Below, in pieces: positions 22,101 to 37,100 of a DNA stretch of 64,000 nucleotides. This stretch comes from Phytoseiulus persimilis. Lineage: Eukaryota > Arthropoda > Arachnida > Mesostigmata > Phytoseiidae. Within the stretch, counting starts at the first letter, position 1; each line of letters opens with the position of its first letter. A program made the translations under genes and the position numbers. The notes below the pieces were generated by a model. It ran no database searches, was not told where the DNA came from, and saw only the letters and a program-made list of their open reading frames with translations. Where the stretch lies: contig CM075103.1 of the NCBI GenBank assembly GCA_037576195.1, positions 10,230,001 through 10,294,000 of the forward strand, given 5' to 3'.

Positions 22101-25100
22101 AAGTCCCTGGCGCTCAGCTGATTGTCCAGGAGTTCCACTTCCAGTAGATCTACGTTACTGTGGAACGGTTTCACTAGGTCCTGGAACTGATGGCACGAGA
22201 AATGGACGCGGAGAGAATGTTAGCGAACGGTGCGAATGAATATTGACCTTCTAATTCTTAAATCAGCTACTGGAACCATTCAAGAGTCTCAATCCAACGA
22301 GAGCGAGACTCCGAATCCATTGCAATACCATCGGTCTGAGATCGGGATGTGAGATGAGGTGTCCATTTTTGTTGAGTATGAAGGGATATGCGTTGACTCC
22401 CAACTGGAACGGACTAGCCAATCGTTCAAGTTCTCTCACGGGGACGTCGATGCCCACGACACCAAGTAGGTGCGAAGTCACATTCTGTGGAGTCAGAAGA
22501 TTCGTTTTCAAACAAGTCATCAAAGCTCAATCGTGTCATCGGGTTGGAACTCGCGCAGATCGCCTTCAGCTTCGGAGGCGGGGTACTGACCGTATCGTTC
22601 TCTCCTTTCGTCACGTTGAACACCGGGATGGCTACGGTGGTAAGCATGACAGGTTTGCGCTTCTTCGATTCTGGGAAATCTCTGTTCTCGGGGCGGAGTG
22701 CCAGATGATCGGTGAGCGCGATCATACTTATGTCTCCTTTCGAGGCACCCAAGCCAGCAGCTAAACTTCTCACAGCTTCTTCGGGGCTCCTTCTTTTTCG
22801 TCGACTGCCCTCGGATTGTTCTTCCTCTCCCTCGTATTCCTCATCCTGGCACCGAATAAGCCCATACTCAACGTTAGACAGGTAACCCTATCGAGAACGA
22901 AAAAAGACCGATCGACTCTACGCCTCCGCATGTGTTTACATGACGGCCGCCGAGCCGGGCCTCGGCTCTCGCGTTCCGGTGAACAGGTTAGAACAGGTCT
23001 GCAGGCAACCGAGCCGAAATGCGTAGGTACCTCCAGCGAAGCCGTTATTGACAAAGGGTGGAGTTCCGGAGCCGAGATTGACAAACGAGACTATAACTCG
23101 GTAGAGTGAAACGCTCGTCCGATAGAGTCCGTGTTTTTTTTTACTTCAGACGAAGGGTCCAGGGCGATTGATCAGAGGTGAAGCAGATCCTCAGTGAACG
23201 TCGGAGAGCGAGAAACTATCACGAGAGGGAGAGGAGGACACGAAGCTGATTTTGGTGTGAGCATCGTTTGTGACCTACTTACGGTTACGGAATATTCGCC
23301 GCTGTAATCTTCCTCGTATTCGCTGTTATTCTGTAACATGGATCGGATCGAGATGCTTAGTCCTTCGAGATAAGACAGAAGCTCCTATCATCGATTCAAG
23401 TGGCAGGACCACCCACCTGATCTCTAGTATGGCTATCCCTCTGCATCCGCCTTCGTAAATTCCGTAATCCCTCGGCTTTGAATCTCCCGCGTTCGCGTTC
23501 CTCCCACAAGTTATCGGTTAGTAACGTTTCCTGCGAGTCCAAGGGATTAGAATCAGTGTCACGGCCTCCATTGTTGCTGTGCGATGGGCGACGGTTTCTC
23601 GTTGCTTGGACCGCCTCGATCGAGAGCGACCGTCCAGGGTCGAGCCCTCGCTCCCCCCCCCCCCTCCCCGCGGGAGAAGCCCTCAGTGCCTCGACCGATT
23701 ATCGAAATGACGCGAGCGCGGCATCAATCAAAGCTCTTTGAAGTGAACCACTGAATCCGGAGTCTGACTTACGGTGACCGTTGGATAGGCTGCGGTCCAG
23801 ATGACAGGGTGTTTTCTCGCTAAAACTATTGGTCTACTCATGACTGGGATGTATTTCTGAAGGGGAAAAAGCAGACGTCAAACCGAGAGATTGCCAATGC
23901 GAACCGCGCGCGTCTCAGAAGGAACACGTATCTTGCCGACGGTGATACTCACCAGTACCTGCTCTCTAACTTCTGCTAACGTTGTAACGTGGGTGTAGTA
24001 GCCTGTAAGTCGAGGGGAAATATTGCAGTTCCCGTCTGCCCACCGGAATGACTGAGATTTGGCTGTGCGTTTGACGATATGGAACGAAGGGACGAATCGT
24101 CGGAACTAGCACCGGAACACCGACCTCTATTGCTGCATGCCATCCAGTTGACCTCTCTAGTATCGGTGACCTCCCTTCCGATAAGATATGTGAAGACTCG
24201 CACGGGAATGTTGGGATAGTTGTAGCGGAAGAAGATGTCCTGGTAGTTGCTGGGGGCGCCATCCGTTATCAACATGATAGCCTGGTTACATTGCGATCCG
24301 CCTTTTGATCGATTGAACTGAAAGTGACCGGATTCGAGCATGAGCTCCGAGAATTTTAGATCCGTCCGCCCACGAAGCGGATGCTATTTATCGGTCAGCC
24401 GCAAAGCTCGGACAGCTGAATCCGGTTCCAGCGGACAAGGAAACCGACTGATCAACGATCGAATATCGAGTGCGCAAACGAGATTCGCCATCCGATCGAA
24501 ATCCTCGAATCAGGCTCGTGATTAGCTGATCAGAGCATCGGATCGATACTCTTGGCCAGGCTGCTCGGATCGGAGACAAGAACCAATCCTGAAATCTCGT
24601 TTCGGAAACATTTCCAATGCTCTCGGACGACCTCTCAAGACACATGACCGGCGTTTTATTGCCGCCCCCGGTTCCCTGGTATGTTCCCGGTCGAGTTGGC
24701 TCAGGAGGAGGAGTGATTCGGCAACAAGCTCGTGCATATTGCAACGCAAGGATGCGTTTCCGCACGCGCGCAGAGATCTGCTATTCTCGCTGCTTTCGCA
24801 TTCGCTCGTCTCTGCGGCTTTGTGGAATAGGCAAGAGTTAACACCTGCTTGCCTCACTGCGTGGTTCTCGCGAAGTCATCGCCGCTCTGCTGCGTCTCTA
24901 AGACATTAGCAAGGCACATTGTGCAGGCCCCCATTGAGAGAACCACCCAAATTATCTCGCTCATTCTTTTCGCGTCCTGATCTCCCATGCCACTCGAACT
25001 GGACTCACCCTTTGAAGCAGCTCGAATGCTTCGGTAAGCGCTAACGAAAAGTTGGCTATGTTCTGCGTGTCGAGCTTGTTGAGATATTCTTTGAACTCCC

Positions 25101-28100
25101 TTATGTTGCGCTGGTTGGCCTGAACCGGCTGATCGAAGCACGGCACCAGCGGGGAGCAATCGTTCTTGAACTGGAACGGAGCGGATTAGAGCTGTCCAGG
25201 AGATCGATGCCGCAACAGCGACTCAGTGAGTTTTCGTGCTCCGCGGACAGTTCCCTCACCGTTAAGACTTGAACAAAGTCGTTATCCGTCAGCGTTTCGA
25301 GGATATTGACGACTACGTTCCTGGCAATCTCTTTCCGCAGTCCGGTCATGGACCCACTGACGTCCAGGAGGATGACAACGTCCTTCGCCGACGCCGCTGC
25401 CTGAACGTACCAGGAGCGACTCCGGCATTCATACATGTCGGGATCCATGTCCGGCCATTGGACCGCTTAGGGAGAGAGGAAGATGAGTCAGTTCCTTCGG
25501 TTCAAGCGACGTCTCGGTCGGCACGCAGCCGCATTCCACCGCCAGTGCACCGTCATTTCTGGACACAGTTCCGGCTCTGGTCGGAATCGGGAGATTACTC
25601 ACCAGGATACAGCCTCAGGAATCCGGTATGACTACAAAAGAACTGGAACGAAAGATACGGGTCGGAGCCGCGGTTGGCCCGAAAGCGGTTGTCCAGCCCT
25701 GCCGACATCTGTATCGCGTGAAGCACATGCTCGGCTGGAATGATTGGAGAGAACTTGAGTTTCAGAGTAGTTCCTGGAGTAACCGGAGACCTCGGAGGGC
25801 TTCCCCCCGCGTGCGAAGAAAACAGACGGCTGGAAATCGGAAGAGTTTCAGCAACTTTTCAAATGTTGCTCGTGTGACCGGGAGGACCCGAGCTCACTCG
25901 ATGCGTTCGCGGTATCTCCCAACAATGCTTCCAGTGCTCCCTGGTGAACAAGCCGTCTATAATGGCATCGATATCTTGTCGTACATATTTCACCGTGGAA
26001 GATTTTGTTGCGATATGATGCTGCCGGGGAAAGTAGTGGTGGCAGTCGCGCTCTCGGTAATTTATGGCAATATCTTGTTCGATGCTTCTTCCATTGCTTC
26101 CATCCACCGCGTTCTCTCTGTCGTCCTCTCACGGCGAGAACGTTACGCGGAGATTATTCTCACCGACGCGCTTCCCTCCTCACGCGTCTGCAGCGCATGC
26201 TTCCTCTGTTTGTGTTCCGGTCCTTGTTGTGGTCTTTGTCGGAGGCAGTGGCGTCCTTTGCTCGGGTGTCTTTACGACCGAATGCACTTTGCAAAGTGCG
26301 CAAGGGCGAAAGAAATGCGCTAAGACATATTCTCAAGCTCGACGAGCAACTGCCGCAGCGAACAAACGTTGTCTTCGAAATTGTTACGTTCGTTGCTCAC
26401 CGTTGTGCTCGGCGCATTCCCCGCTGCCGTTGTTGCTTCAGGTCCGGGTCGTCGCTGCTTTCGCCACTCGTTCCCGTTGGAAACAGACGAAGTGCTTTTC
26501 GCCATAATCCACAACTCCGCCGATCCTCTCAGCGCAAGTAGTGGCATTCCCTCTTAGCTTCTTTCTGGAGCTCTACGACCTGAGCCAATAGGACTGGAGA
26601 GCGGCTTTACTCTGAACACACATCCCGGGACGCGAGATACAACAATGGCGACAGCGCGCAGTACAACGCGGACCACATGAGCCCTACGACCCTCAACGAA
26701 AAGCATGAGGGAAGGAAGAAAACAATCCTCGAGTCGTCGGCGACTGCGCTGAGCATCAATGAGAAGGAAGATCTGAGCAACAGCCCGCCAAAAGGTTGAA
26801 ACGGCAACACCAAGGGGGTAACGTACCATCGCCAATCACCATTACATCGTAACCAGCCTTGTTAAGGATGAGGACAAGCGGAGTGGGTAACCGTTGAATG
26901 AACCGCGCGAGAAATCATCACCGCGAGGCTTTCTTTCCGAGGACAGAGAAGGGGCCGGAATACCCATCGAAAGTCATAGAATTCAATTCGCTTGAGGAGC
27001 AAACAGGGCGGGAGTGAATTTCGAAGCGAGCGTCCAATGAGTGGGAGCACAGGAGGGAAAACGAGGGTGAAGAGGGCCGTGTCTCCGGGGGGAGGAGGGA
27101 AGAAGGGTAAAGGGAAAAGGGCGGAGGTGCCGCGGATAGATCTTGGGATAGGAGAGGAGAAGGGGGAGAAAGGGATAATGCAGACCAGGGGGATACAAGG
27201 CAGACGGGGAGTACAGGGAGGAGGAAAGCGCTCGTGCGAGGATGAGGCCGGCTAGAAGGACTGCAAAAAGGAAGCATCGGAAAGAGAGACGACGAGCTAC
27301 TTCAAGAGGAGCGAGGATGCTGGAAACACCCAACAATTACTCACCTCTAGTGTAGATGTTCGTCGCAACGTGTATGGCGCTCTTCTCAAAGCTGACAAGC
27401 TGGCCAAAGTACGAGGAGTAGTTCAGGTCAAGACGCTTCTCTACGCACCCGGGACTGATGTTTCCTGGAGGGTAAAGGGTTTATCGTCTCCGACTCGTTC
27501 CACCCAGGAGTGCAACGTCATCCCGTCAAGGATACTCGGAAGGAACTATTCTGCTAGAGGGCAATGCAAGTTTACCTTCTTCGTCTCGCCTAAGCGCGCC
27601 AAACTCGTCAGTGCATCCGTCCGGGTGTAGATAGCGTTTCTCGTTGCGACGATCGAGCCGTTTTGCGTTCACGATTTCCAGAAGGCCACTATCATACTTA
27701 GAAGTTTCAACAAGTTTCTCCGTTTCTTTATAGAGGTTCTCGACCGAATCCTGTTTCTTCTTGACAAGGTTGGCAAGGTAGCGAGTTATGTCTTCGAACA
27801 ATCGGTTGCCTTTAGGGACGACTTTGTAGTCTTTGTCGAATGACTGCATGGCCGGGAGGTAAAAAGAGAGGAAAGAGCGAATTACTATTTGAGCTGAATT
27901 CGCTGCTCAGAGCAACGAGGGATCAGTCGACTTGGTTTTGCCTAATGAACAACTAATTGAACGCGAGATTGCTTTGTTAGCTTGCTGAGAGGCCCGCGTT
28001 GCTGATGGCGTCCGGCGTGGGTGCAGACGGGCGATTTCCTGTTCCCAACGGTATAGCCAAGGAGTGAGCGATGGCGCGGGGAGGAGCATTGTTCAAAAGT

Positions 28101-31100
28101 GTCGACATCATCAACCTGATACCCTTCTTCGTACTCGCCGGTCGCTCATCCTCCGACCAGTACGCCACCCAACGAGCTCGACGGCTGCACTGAGGCCACC
28201 AGGAACAGAAACGGCGTCGACGACGACCAACAAAGCGTTGAGGTCTACAGTGTTGGTCGGTGGGGCAGCAGGCCCACTAACCAGCCAAGCTTTGCCGCCT
28301 CCCTCGGGATTCATTTTTCAGCCTAATCTAAAGCATGGTATCGGGACAGAAGGGAAAGAAAAGCGGAAAGAACGGAACATGAGGGGAAAACGAAGTATCG
28401 TTCCTTCCACTAGCGGAACGGCTCGCCAAACAGGCCTTAGGCCCAAATTGTTTCTGCCGCTAGGGGCGAACTGTAACCGTCCCAGGGTCTCCCGCTTTGT
28501 TGCTCCCCTCGTTCAAGCGCTCGACCCGCTGGCTCGATGCGAAAGCGGGAATCCTCGCTAATCGGCTCCGCGGTTTCGCCTCATTCGAGACCCGTCACAG
28601 ATAGTGCTGGCTCCATTTACTTTTGGTCGATGCCAGCAATCACAGAGGGCGACCGAGATGAAATGCACACATTCAGGCGTCTCTGAAGCGATCGAGGCAA
28701 AATCCGTTGGAGCGAGAAGATGGGTCTGTTGCCTGATACCTTGGTCACTTATCCGCCGTGTTGCCAAGTCATAGTAGCTTCACCCAGAACTTTAACAAGT
28801 CTTCGTACTCGGCGGTGGACTAGTCACTGACGCCCCCACGCCCCACTCGTGTGCCCACGAGCAACGCGGTCGGTGATGCAATAATGAACAGCAACAATGA
28901 ACTGCCAAGACACCACAGGTTCTTGCACTCACCGATTTTATGGCGCTGTAATTTGATGCAACTTCGTTCGCCACTTTGAGGTCTTTGGCAAAACGCACCG
29001 CCCAGCTTCTTATTCTGCAAGGAAACGATGGTTAGAAAGAACTTATCGAGTCATAGAGAATATGGGTATATATACGGGGATCGTGCGGGGATCCTCACGC
29101 GGCATCTCGCTGATGAAGGAGCGCACAAGAAAGATAGAGCCAGATTTCGCCCAGGAGTGTGCATCGAAATCGAACGTTCGAGAGTTCGCACTCCTGCGTT
29201 TCTCGCGGAGGGCGCGCAAAGGCCTCACGAAAAGCCCCCCGAAGTCCGTTTCGATTGACGCAAGCCACACTGCATCCCGTACGGTGCGAATTTCGATAAG
29301 CAGGTGAATCGCACCAGACGGGAGCGACCGGGTGGGCGACCTGCCGTCGGTGCCGGTTGTTGCCGACGAGCTCCCCAGAGCAAACTGGCAGCGGAGTTTG
29401 TCCCTAATCCGAGAATCATTCACATTTGTCGGTCCACTTTCTCGTTGACGTCGATGCTCATCTGTCGTCGCGGGCCGTTGGATCGAACGGCGCTGATGGA
29501 CGATCGCGATGCCGTTGGTTGAGGGCGGTTGTGGACAATGGAGCGCTTGAGCGTCCACCCGCATTCCCCAGCGGGGATGGATGGACGGCTATCGTGCACG
29601 TTGAAAGAAATCCTGGAACGAATCCCAGCGCGAGGATCCCTGAAGCTGGGTCGCAACGTCCGGGTCTCCAATTAGTTCATTAAGTTGAACTCGATGGGGT
29701 CGTTTCGAATATTGGGCACGTACACGATGCGATCCGTCGGGATACGCAGTCGCTTTCACTTCTCGAATAATTTGCTTTCGCGCGGAGCCGATCCGCAGTT
29801 TTCCGAGGGCTTGCCGATCTCGGGAGGTCTCCCTCGAAAAGTTCCCGCTGTCGAAGTGGTTGTCTCCGGAGTCGATACTCGGGATCGACACCAGCAGCGA
29901 GCGCCATCTCTCCGGGACATCTCTAGCTGGGGCCGAAAGAGAGGGACAGGCCGTACGTAAATGTCGTTCGTGCATGCATACATGCATGAATACATTCGTC
30001 TGCTCGCACCCAACCCTCCGACCGCACGCAGAGCCGAATCCGAGCTCAGATCGAGGCGGCAAAACGAGCGCCCGTGCGAGCCAGATGCGCGATGCACGGG
30101 CCACTTGGCAAAGGCCACTGGGTCCCGCTCGGCTCGAGACGTGCGTCCTCGCGTATCTTGCTTCCGATTCAGGCCGCTGAGATTCAGGCCGAACGGTGGC
30201 TCTTTTTAGGATCCATGGGATGATCATATAGGATGTTCGTTCGGGCCACAAATTGAAAGCACCCAAGAATGAAGTACGAGGGTGCTTCCGCTCTGCGACT
30301 ACCTGCGCACGCCGTCGCTGACTACGTGATGTGCTGTTTGGAGGCAATTTCCAACATTGCGTTGTCTGTCTCCTTGCTGCGAGTGTCGTTCGAGTCTCGG
30401 GCGGCCACCGAACCGTGCGACGACTCAACTCGAAGCGCATGCGGCCAGAAAAGGGCAAAGGAGCCTCCTTCGTGCTCGCGGGACAATATCCTCGAACGTG
30501 TTGAGAGGACCGATTTTTCCATCCAGCACGTCGCGACGCGGGTTTCAGTCAGACCTTCCTCATCCTGAAGGCCAATAGTGGAAGCTCTATCGGCCAGACC
30601 GATGCTGAAGCAAAACTTCAGAGCTGTCGTTCGCACGCAGCGCCTTTCAACTCAAGGCCGACGAAGAGCCTGGATCGAGGCCCCGGTCGGTGACTATCGA
30701 GGATTCTCCCTCTGGCCCAGATAGGACTCGACGGGAAACTGCGCGAGAAATGAATGGAACTCAACTCAACTGGCTTTGCCATCTCTGTCACGAGAAGAAA
30801 CTGAGGAAGGTCTCGCTGGAACGAATCCCGTATTGCCCGAAGACGCCTCGTGCAGCAGTGCACGATCCTCGGGCACGCTGTCCTGGTGCATGACCGGACG
30901 AGCGAACCGTGTGCCGCCGGTTTGGTGCTCTGGCAAACATCCAGACCAGCGGAGTCGATCTGTTCGGGGGAGGTAGACGAAAGGGGACGAGGACTTTAAT
31001 GATGCGCTCGTGTTCGTCGCTCGGTCGCCGCCGAATCGCTGATAGCATTGAATACAAACTTCCGGGAGAAAACCGCACCGCCAGCATCAGCAGCCCCGGA

Positions 31101-34100
31101 GCCCATCATCTACTCCGAGTCCTCCCCGCTCCTCTCTCCTCCCAGGGAGGCAACCAGCAAGCCACCCCGCCCGCACAAAGTCGCGAAAAGCTCGTGGTCG
31201 TGGCCCCTGAAAGGCCCACGCAGGTAAATAGTGCCTACAAGTCGACACACCAAAGTGCTTCTCTTGCTGACGTCGCTGCTGCTTCTGTCTCAGGACCGGC
31301 AGGTTGGGGAGCGGTGCTGCTCTATTCGAAACGGTCGCTTAATGCACAAATCTAATTAAACTATTATGGAACGTAGGTAGCAACCAATGACGGGAAGACC
31401 GGCGGGAGAGCGATGAAGCCGTTTCTGGGACTACGGGGGCGAGTCGAGTGAGCTCAACAGTGAGCTGCTGAGTTTGTTCTCATAACTCAACTCCACACCC
31501 GGTTGAGACCCCGTCTTCTATCCCTTGCTCCATCGAGCAAAACGATTCCTGGGAAACCGGGGATCTCTGCCCTTCGACGAGCTCCGGATTCATAGATACC
31601 TCCGGAATTCGTCGTCGGTCGCAGACCGTGTTCCTGAGAAACAGTCTAGATAATAAGATTTTGAGTTGATGGAACTCGCTGCAGCGCGGGGAATTCAATG
31701 ACGTAATAAAGGTGCTCAATCATCTCTTGTGTGGGATTTTCATTCAATAATAAGCCCCGATGAATCTCCCGCTTCGGGGGAGGAAACTCGATGAGACCGC
31801 GGAGTCCACAGGAAACGTCGCGGGGAGAAGAGACGACGATCGAGAGGAAGTCAAACACAAAGTGGAGACATCTGCTGCCATCGCCGCGCTCTCCGTACTT
31901 TAGATTTGGCGGCAGAAGTTTCTTGGCGACGAACGCTCTCTTGCATGCAGGGCACCCACTCACGAGTGAAAGGAGACCCCGTTTGAGCGCGAGGTATGCA
32001 GCACAATGGACGCAGCGGAGAGCCAAAAGATTTTGACGGGAGGAAGCGAAAAAAAGAAGCGTTTCAGAAATAAAAAACTCGCCACAATGACACCGAGAGT
32101 GATTTCCATGCTCATTCAGAGAAAGAGGCGACAATCGGGACGTGGCACCACCCGTCGAGGTTGAACACATTTCATCGCAAGACTCCGATCGAGACGATCC
32201 ACGGGGTTGCGAGTTCCTCGCCGAGCTGCCGCTTCCTGCGCGCGTTTTGAATTTCGAACCCATGAAGCCTCAAAATCTTGAGAAAAAAACTGGTCCCACC
32301 CCGGAGATCTCATGACAAGAACGAATGAGATGTTTCGATCAACCGAACGACGCAGACGGAGAATCAGCGACACGAATCACACAAATCTGGATGGAAGACC
32401 TCGAGTTCCCAAGATGGATGCCAACAGGAAAACGAGGCCTCAGGTCGCGGAGAAATCCCAGTCAATCTCGAGCGAGAGGACTCAAGGAATAAAAACTACG
32501 GCAAAGACGTGCCGCGTGTGCAGGAGTCGCGCGTTGCTATGATTGAACCGTTTTTGGCCGCTCCCCGAATTCCCGGAGGTAGGAAACTGGGGAGACCCGC
32601 CGCGGGATCCTCATTCCAGTTATTCCTGACACGAGCCGAGCTTTCGGCTTTGACGGCGCAGAAAATGTGTTGCTCGTTCCCGAAATGCTTCTTTTGGAAT
32701 ACTACGCCATCGATTTCCGAGGCCTCCAGTCCGTCCAGGGAAAGGACACTCATCGACCAATGGGTGGCTGGGCGCGAAACGGAAAAGGGAGGAAGGAAGA
32801 CTCTAATCACGGCACATTTATTGCCCCATCGGCGCCTAGGAGCGAGCAAACGGACAATTGACATTTGATAGCCGCCATTTGATCGCGGCGGCCATCCCCA
32901 CCGAGTCAAGCCTCAAAACAAGAGAAGTCCGCTCGGGTAGGACCCGCGGTTGGAATCAGCTCCCGCGACAACGGAGCTGAGGTGGGGCGAACCCACGGGC
33001 CGCCGATCCAGCGTGCGCCGAGCTTCGAGGAGTAGCTCCGACTGAAAAGCCGATCAGAGTCTTCCCGGTCTCCGTTCATTCTCTCGCTTCCTCGTAGATA
33101 TATGGAGCAGCAGGCTTGTCAAAAACATCACTGTTTCCCAAGATGGATCGAATCGACTCCTTTGAGCACATTAGGACGGTCTTCTCGAGCCGTCCCATCT
33201 AGATATTGCTGGAACGGGAGCACCATCGTCCGATTGGTGTCCGCGAACTCCTCCAGCTCGTCCTGCGAGCTTCGCAACCTCACTGACTTCTGCGATCAAA
33301 CAAACAGTTTCAATCCGGTTAATTGCAAGTGCGCTCGCTCCATTCTTCGCTCGGAGCTTCGATCATACTTCTTATCAATCTGGTGATTTGTAACTTGCTC
33401 CCAACGAAGTGTACGTGGCTTCCGATGATGTTGATAATGATGATAATAGTTCTTATCTACATTGTGTGCGTGGATGGAATAGAGCTTGGCCGCTTCGGCT
33501 CCTGTGTTGGTGGCTTCGGCGTCGCTGCCGCTGCCGCCGCCGCCGCCGAATTGATAATGGCCGACCGGCGGAGGGCCGACTACAAAAACAGCTTCTCGGC
33601 CCAATTTGGCTCCGGGGCTAGGCAGGCCAGGGTGTCCTAGTCATTCGCACGCAAGCAAGCAAGCGAGCTCACTCTCACACGTGTTGTCATCTCTTTCTTA
33701 ACTTTCCCGCCGCCAGGGCCGAACCATTAGCCCCTGGTTCATTGAAGCGTCATTCAGCTCCATTCTGCTCGCTCGCCGTCGCTGATATGCTTTGGGTTTC
33801 CACCAGCGCTCCCCTGATTTTCTTCTCGTCCCCATTCTCCTCGCATGTCTCCGTTTCCTTCTTTTCCCGAAGGCTTCTCGATCCTGGCTCGGGAGGAGGA
33901 GGACGACGACGACGACGACGACAGGGAGGGAGGTATCGACAGAACGCCCCGAGGAGGCCGAGGAGACAGCTCCACTTACTCCGAAACACAATCCGCTCTT
34001 CACAAACATACTTTCACCCACTCATCCCGCGAGCCCCATCTGATTCGACTCTCTTCACTCCAAAGGGTGGCCCTCTGCTCTCCTCCTTCCCGGCAGCCTT

Positions 34101-37100
34101 ATTCAAAGGTGCATCTAGGCTTCGCTTCTGTGTTCGAAACGATTGACATCACCGAACGGGAAACAGTGGAGGGACTCAAATGCAGGCAGACTCGTCGTGA
34201 AAACTACGCGGCATGCGCCCCCTCCTCACATCTTGAGATCTTTTGGGGCCGATCCCCGTATTGCACGCAAGCCGCTGATTCTCACAAAGTCGATCACGAT
34301 CTCCTCTCAGCCAATCTCATTTCTCTCAAACTGGGAAAGTCGAGAGAACCGTTCTGGGACACGACGAAACGGGTTGCATTCCCGACGAATGCGAGTATTC
34401 AGGGGGGAAAATGGCGATCCCAATAGTGCAGCTCTTGTTGCCATCGTTCTGTTTCACGCAGTTTCAGATGACTCAGTTCGGCGTGATCAGGCTATCGCCT
34501 CGCAGCTTGGCAACCTCGAGATCCCAGGTGAACGACGGAACGGCCGAGTATCTTCGGCATGTGGAAAAAGAGGCGGACGCCCGAGGAGCTCTGCATCGCA
34601 CTCCCGAGCATGCTCCCTGCCGACGCAACTAATACTCCGGTAGAAGCCGGTCCATTGTGAATGTGCTAAGTGGATTCTTCGTCTCCGTTCTGTTGCCGAG
34701 TTGCTTCTCCTCGAACTCCTGGCGAATGTGATATGAAGCGGCACCTATGCTCCTGCACGTCAGAATGGCACATAATAATCTTCCAGCCTTGTCGGACGGT
34801 TTTCTATGCTTCCGGCAGCGGAGACCCTGCCGCACTTGTCCGCCTTTCCCACTCGGTCCTGTTTCCTACACTTCTTCTCCCGTTCCTCCACATGAGGATT
34901 ACAGGAAAGCCCTCCTGGGCATTGAAGGATCAGTTTGATGGGCATTTTTAGGGATCACTGACTACCTAGCTCGTCGGCAAGCAGCTCCCCACGACCGACA
35001 GCTTCTACTTCTCCAAGCTCGAACAGCACGCGCGCATGCTCCTCCTGTGTCCGCTTCCATCATGACCTGCCTGTTTTTAAGCTTCTCCGACCGGCTGCCA
35101 TTATTAGCAGGATTCTCGCTTTAGGTCGAACAAGTTGGGAGCCGCTCGGATTCCGACGATTTCTCGAAGAAGCAACGTGGGCCTGATTTATTCCGCGCAT
35201 CTCTTTGATTGGGGCTTGCTGGAAATCGTCCCTCCGGCAACGATGCCGGGAGCCGAGGCTCGGATACAGCGGTCAGCAGCGCCCGCGGGTCCGCATCTCG
35301 ACGATGTCCGTTAGTATCCGCTGTCCGTGAACATTTGCATCAAATAAAGGGTCGGAAGGAGCGGCCGGCAAAAACCAGTCGGGGCTCCTGACGAAGCAGC
35401 CGCGCACGCGGCCGTCCTGGCAGCACAGCGGCGGCGGTGGCGTCATCATTGTCGTTGATGTCCTGATGAGCTCGTTTCCCCGGGCCCGGCATTTCATTCC
35501 GACGGTTTCCGCTAACTGACTGGTTCTGCGTGTTTGTGTTTGCTCGTCCAACCGACGCAGCCCCCTGATTTTTCGCATGGTCTGCTCGAAGTGTCCTGTT
35601 CCCGCCGAACAGCAACGGGCCCTGCGCTTGTCATCAGACCAGAGCAGAGTACGGTGAATCCTCTCCGTGCGTCTCGAGTATCTAGACTTACTGGGAGAGC
35701 ACCCCACCGTTCCAATGATGGATGACGCTTCGCGTGCGTGCGTGCGTGGGGGAGCGCGAGACGGAGAGAGGTAGAGCCGCCAAGCGTGTCCGTTTCATCC
35801 ACGGAAGGTTCGCCGCTCATCGCCACTGCACTGATAGGATGCTTCCCGTGGCCGGATGTGTCCTGTGCTAAAAGGCGCTCCCCATTGTACGTACGTCACA
35901 TTCAGCGACGTCTAAAAGCCATCTGCGCGACTGCGGCCACATCACCGGGTTCTACCGCAAGGGCTGCCCTCGCTGGAAAAGATGAAATCGGCTCTGATTC
36001 CGGTCTGGGCGACGTTGAGATAGAGTTCGTGCCCTTCCTGGGAAAATCAATCGGAACGAAGCTAAATAGATTTTCCCGCACGCCGGGTCTGTATCAGACT
36101 CCGGAGGACAGATCGGCCAAAAGCAATGTAACTGCCTCTCCCCGGGGATTTCATAATGCCGACGACTTCAACATGTATTGCGTGGACCAGCGTGCGCTTG
36201 TTTGACCGTTGAATAGATCCTTCCGACCGATCCATTCAAGATACGTCTTTGCCTGCTCAGATCGCGCTCTACCTGATGTGCTAATCACAGACTGCCGAGC
36301 AACCAACAAGTTGTTTCGTTAGTTTCTACAGACAATGCCGGCAACCGGTCGGGGCCCTGACGTGAGCTTAAGATTCCTCGGCCGAGTCTTCGGCTGTTTC
36401 GATCAATATTCTCATTCGAAGATGCATCGAGGCGCTCAGCGGATCCGCCCCGATTCGGTTCCGAGAGCACTTCGAGAAACAAGAGAGCCGCAACTCGGGG
36501 AAATCTAGCAGTCGCAAACACATCGTTGGCAAACCACGCTCCGATCGAGAGCCGACTGAGTTCCCTTTGTGCTCTCAAAAGTTCTCAGATCTGCCGAAAG
36601 GGAGTCAAACGGGTCTTGCCATCACCTCATGAAGCTCGTGACCGGGGGGAATTCCCAGCACTCCTGGAACAGTCTCCGACCTGGATGAGTTTCCCGGATA
36701 ACTCGGGAAGTCGCTGAAAATCATGGCTTCAGAGAATCTAAGAGAGCCGTTCGGGTTTCCGGATCCTCCGCGTGATCCGCAGAGGCAAATCGGGGTTCCG
36801 TGTCGATTCCGTGCTCCCGGATTTCGTGCCCAGCCCAAAATTTCGATGTTGATGACGGAGCTTCCCAGCGCCTCTCGGCTGTCCTGTTGTCAATCAGAAC
36901 CCTTCCGTTAACCGGCACAGGCACCCCGATAAGCGCGGCGCATCTGATCCAGTGTCGAGCACAGCGTTGGAACCCAGGCATCTCAGAACTTCGAGGATGG
37001 AGGAGTGAGCACTCCGCGAAGTACTTGCAAACTCTGGATTCCTCATTCAGGACTCAACAAGAGGATTGAAATCGCTGGCGATTCTGCGCTTCGACGAGCG

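Noticed and set aside
25848-26132. Minus-strand frame within alpha2/delta intron 4
   Set aside because: Exons at 27345 and 25734 join in phase with continuous family homology, leaving no room for another exon, and the frame has no known motif.
33892-33925. GAC repeat considered as a CRISPR-like or tandem array
   Set aside because: It is a simple trinucleotide microsatellite without spacers, in a eukaryotic intron.
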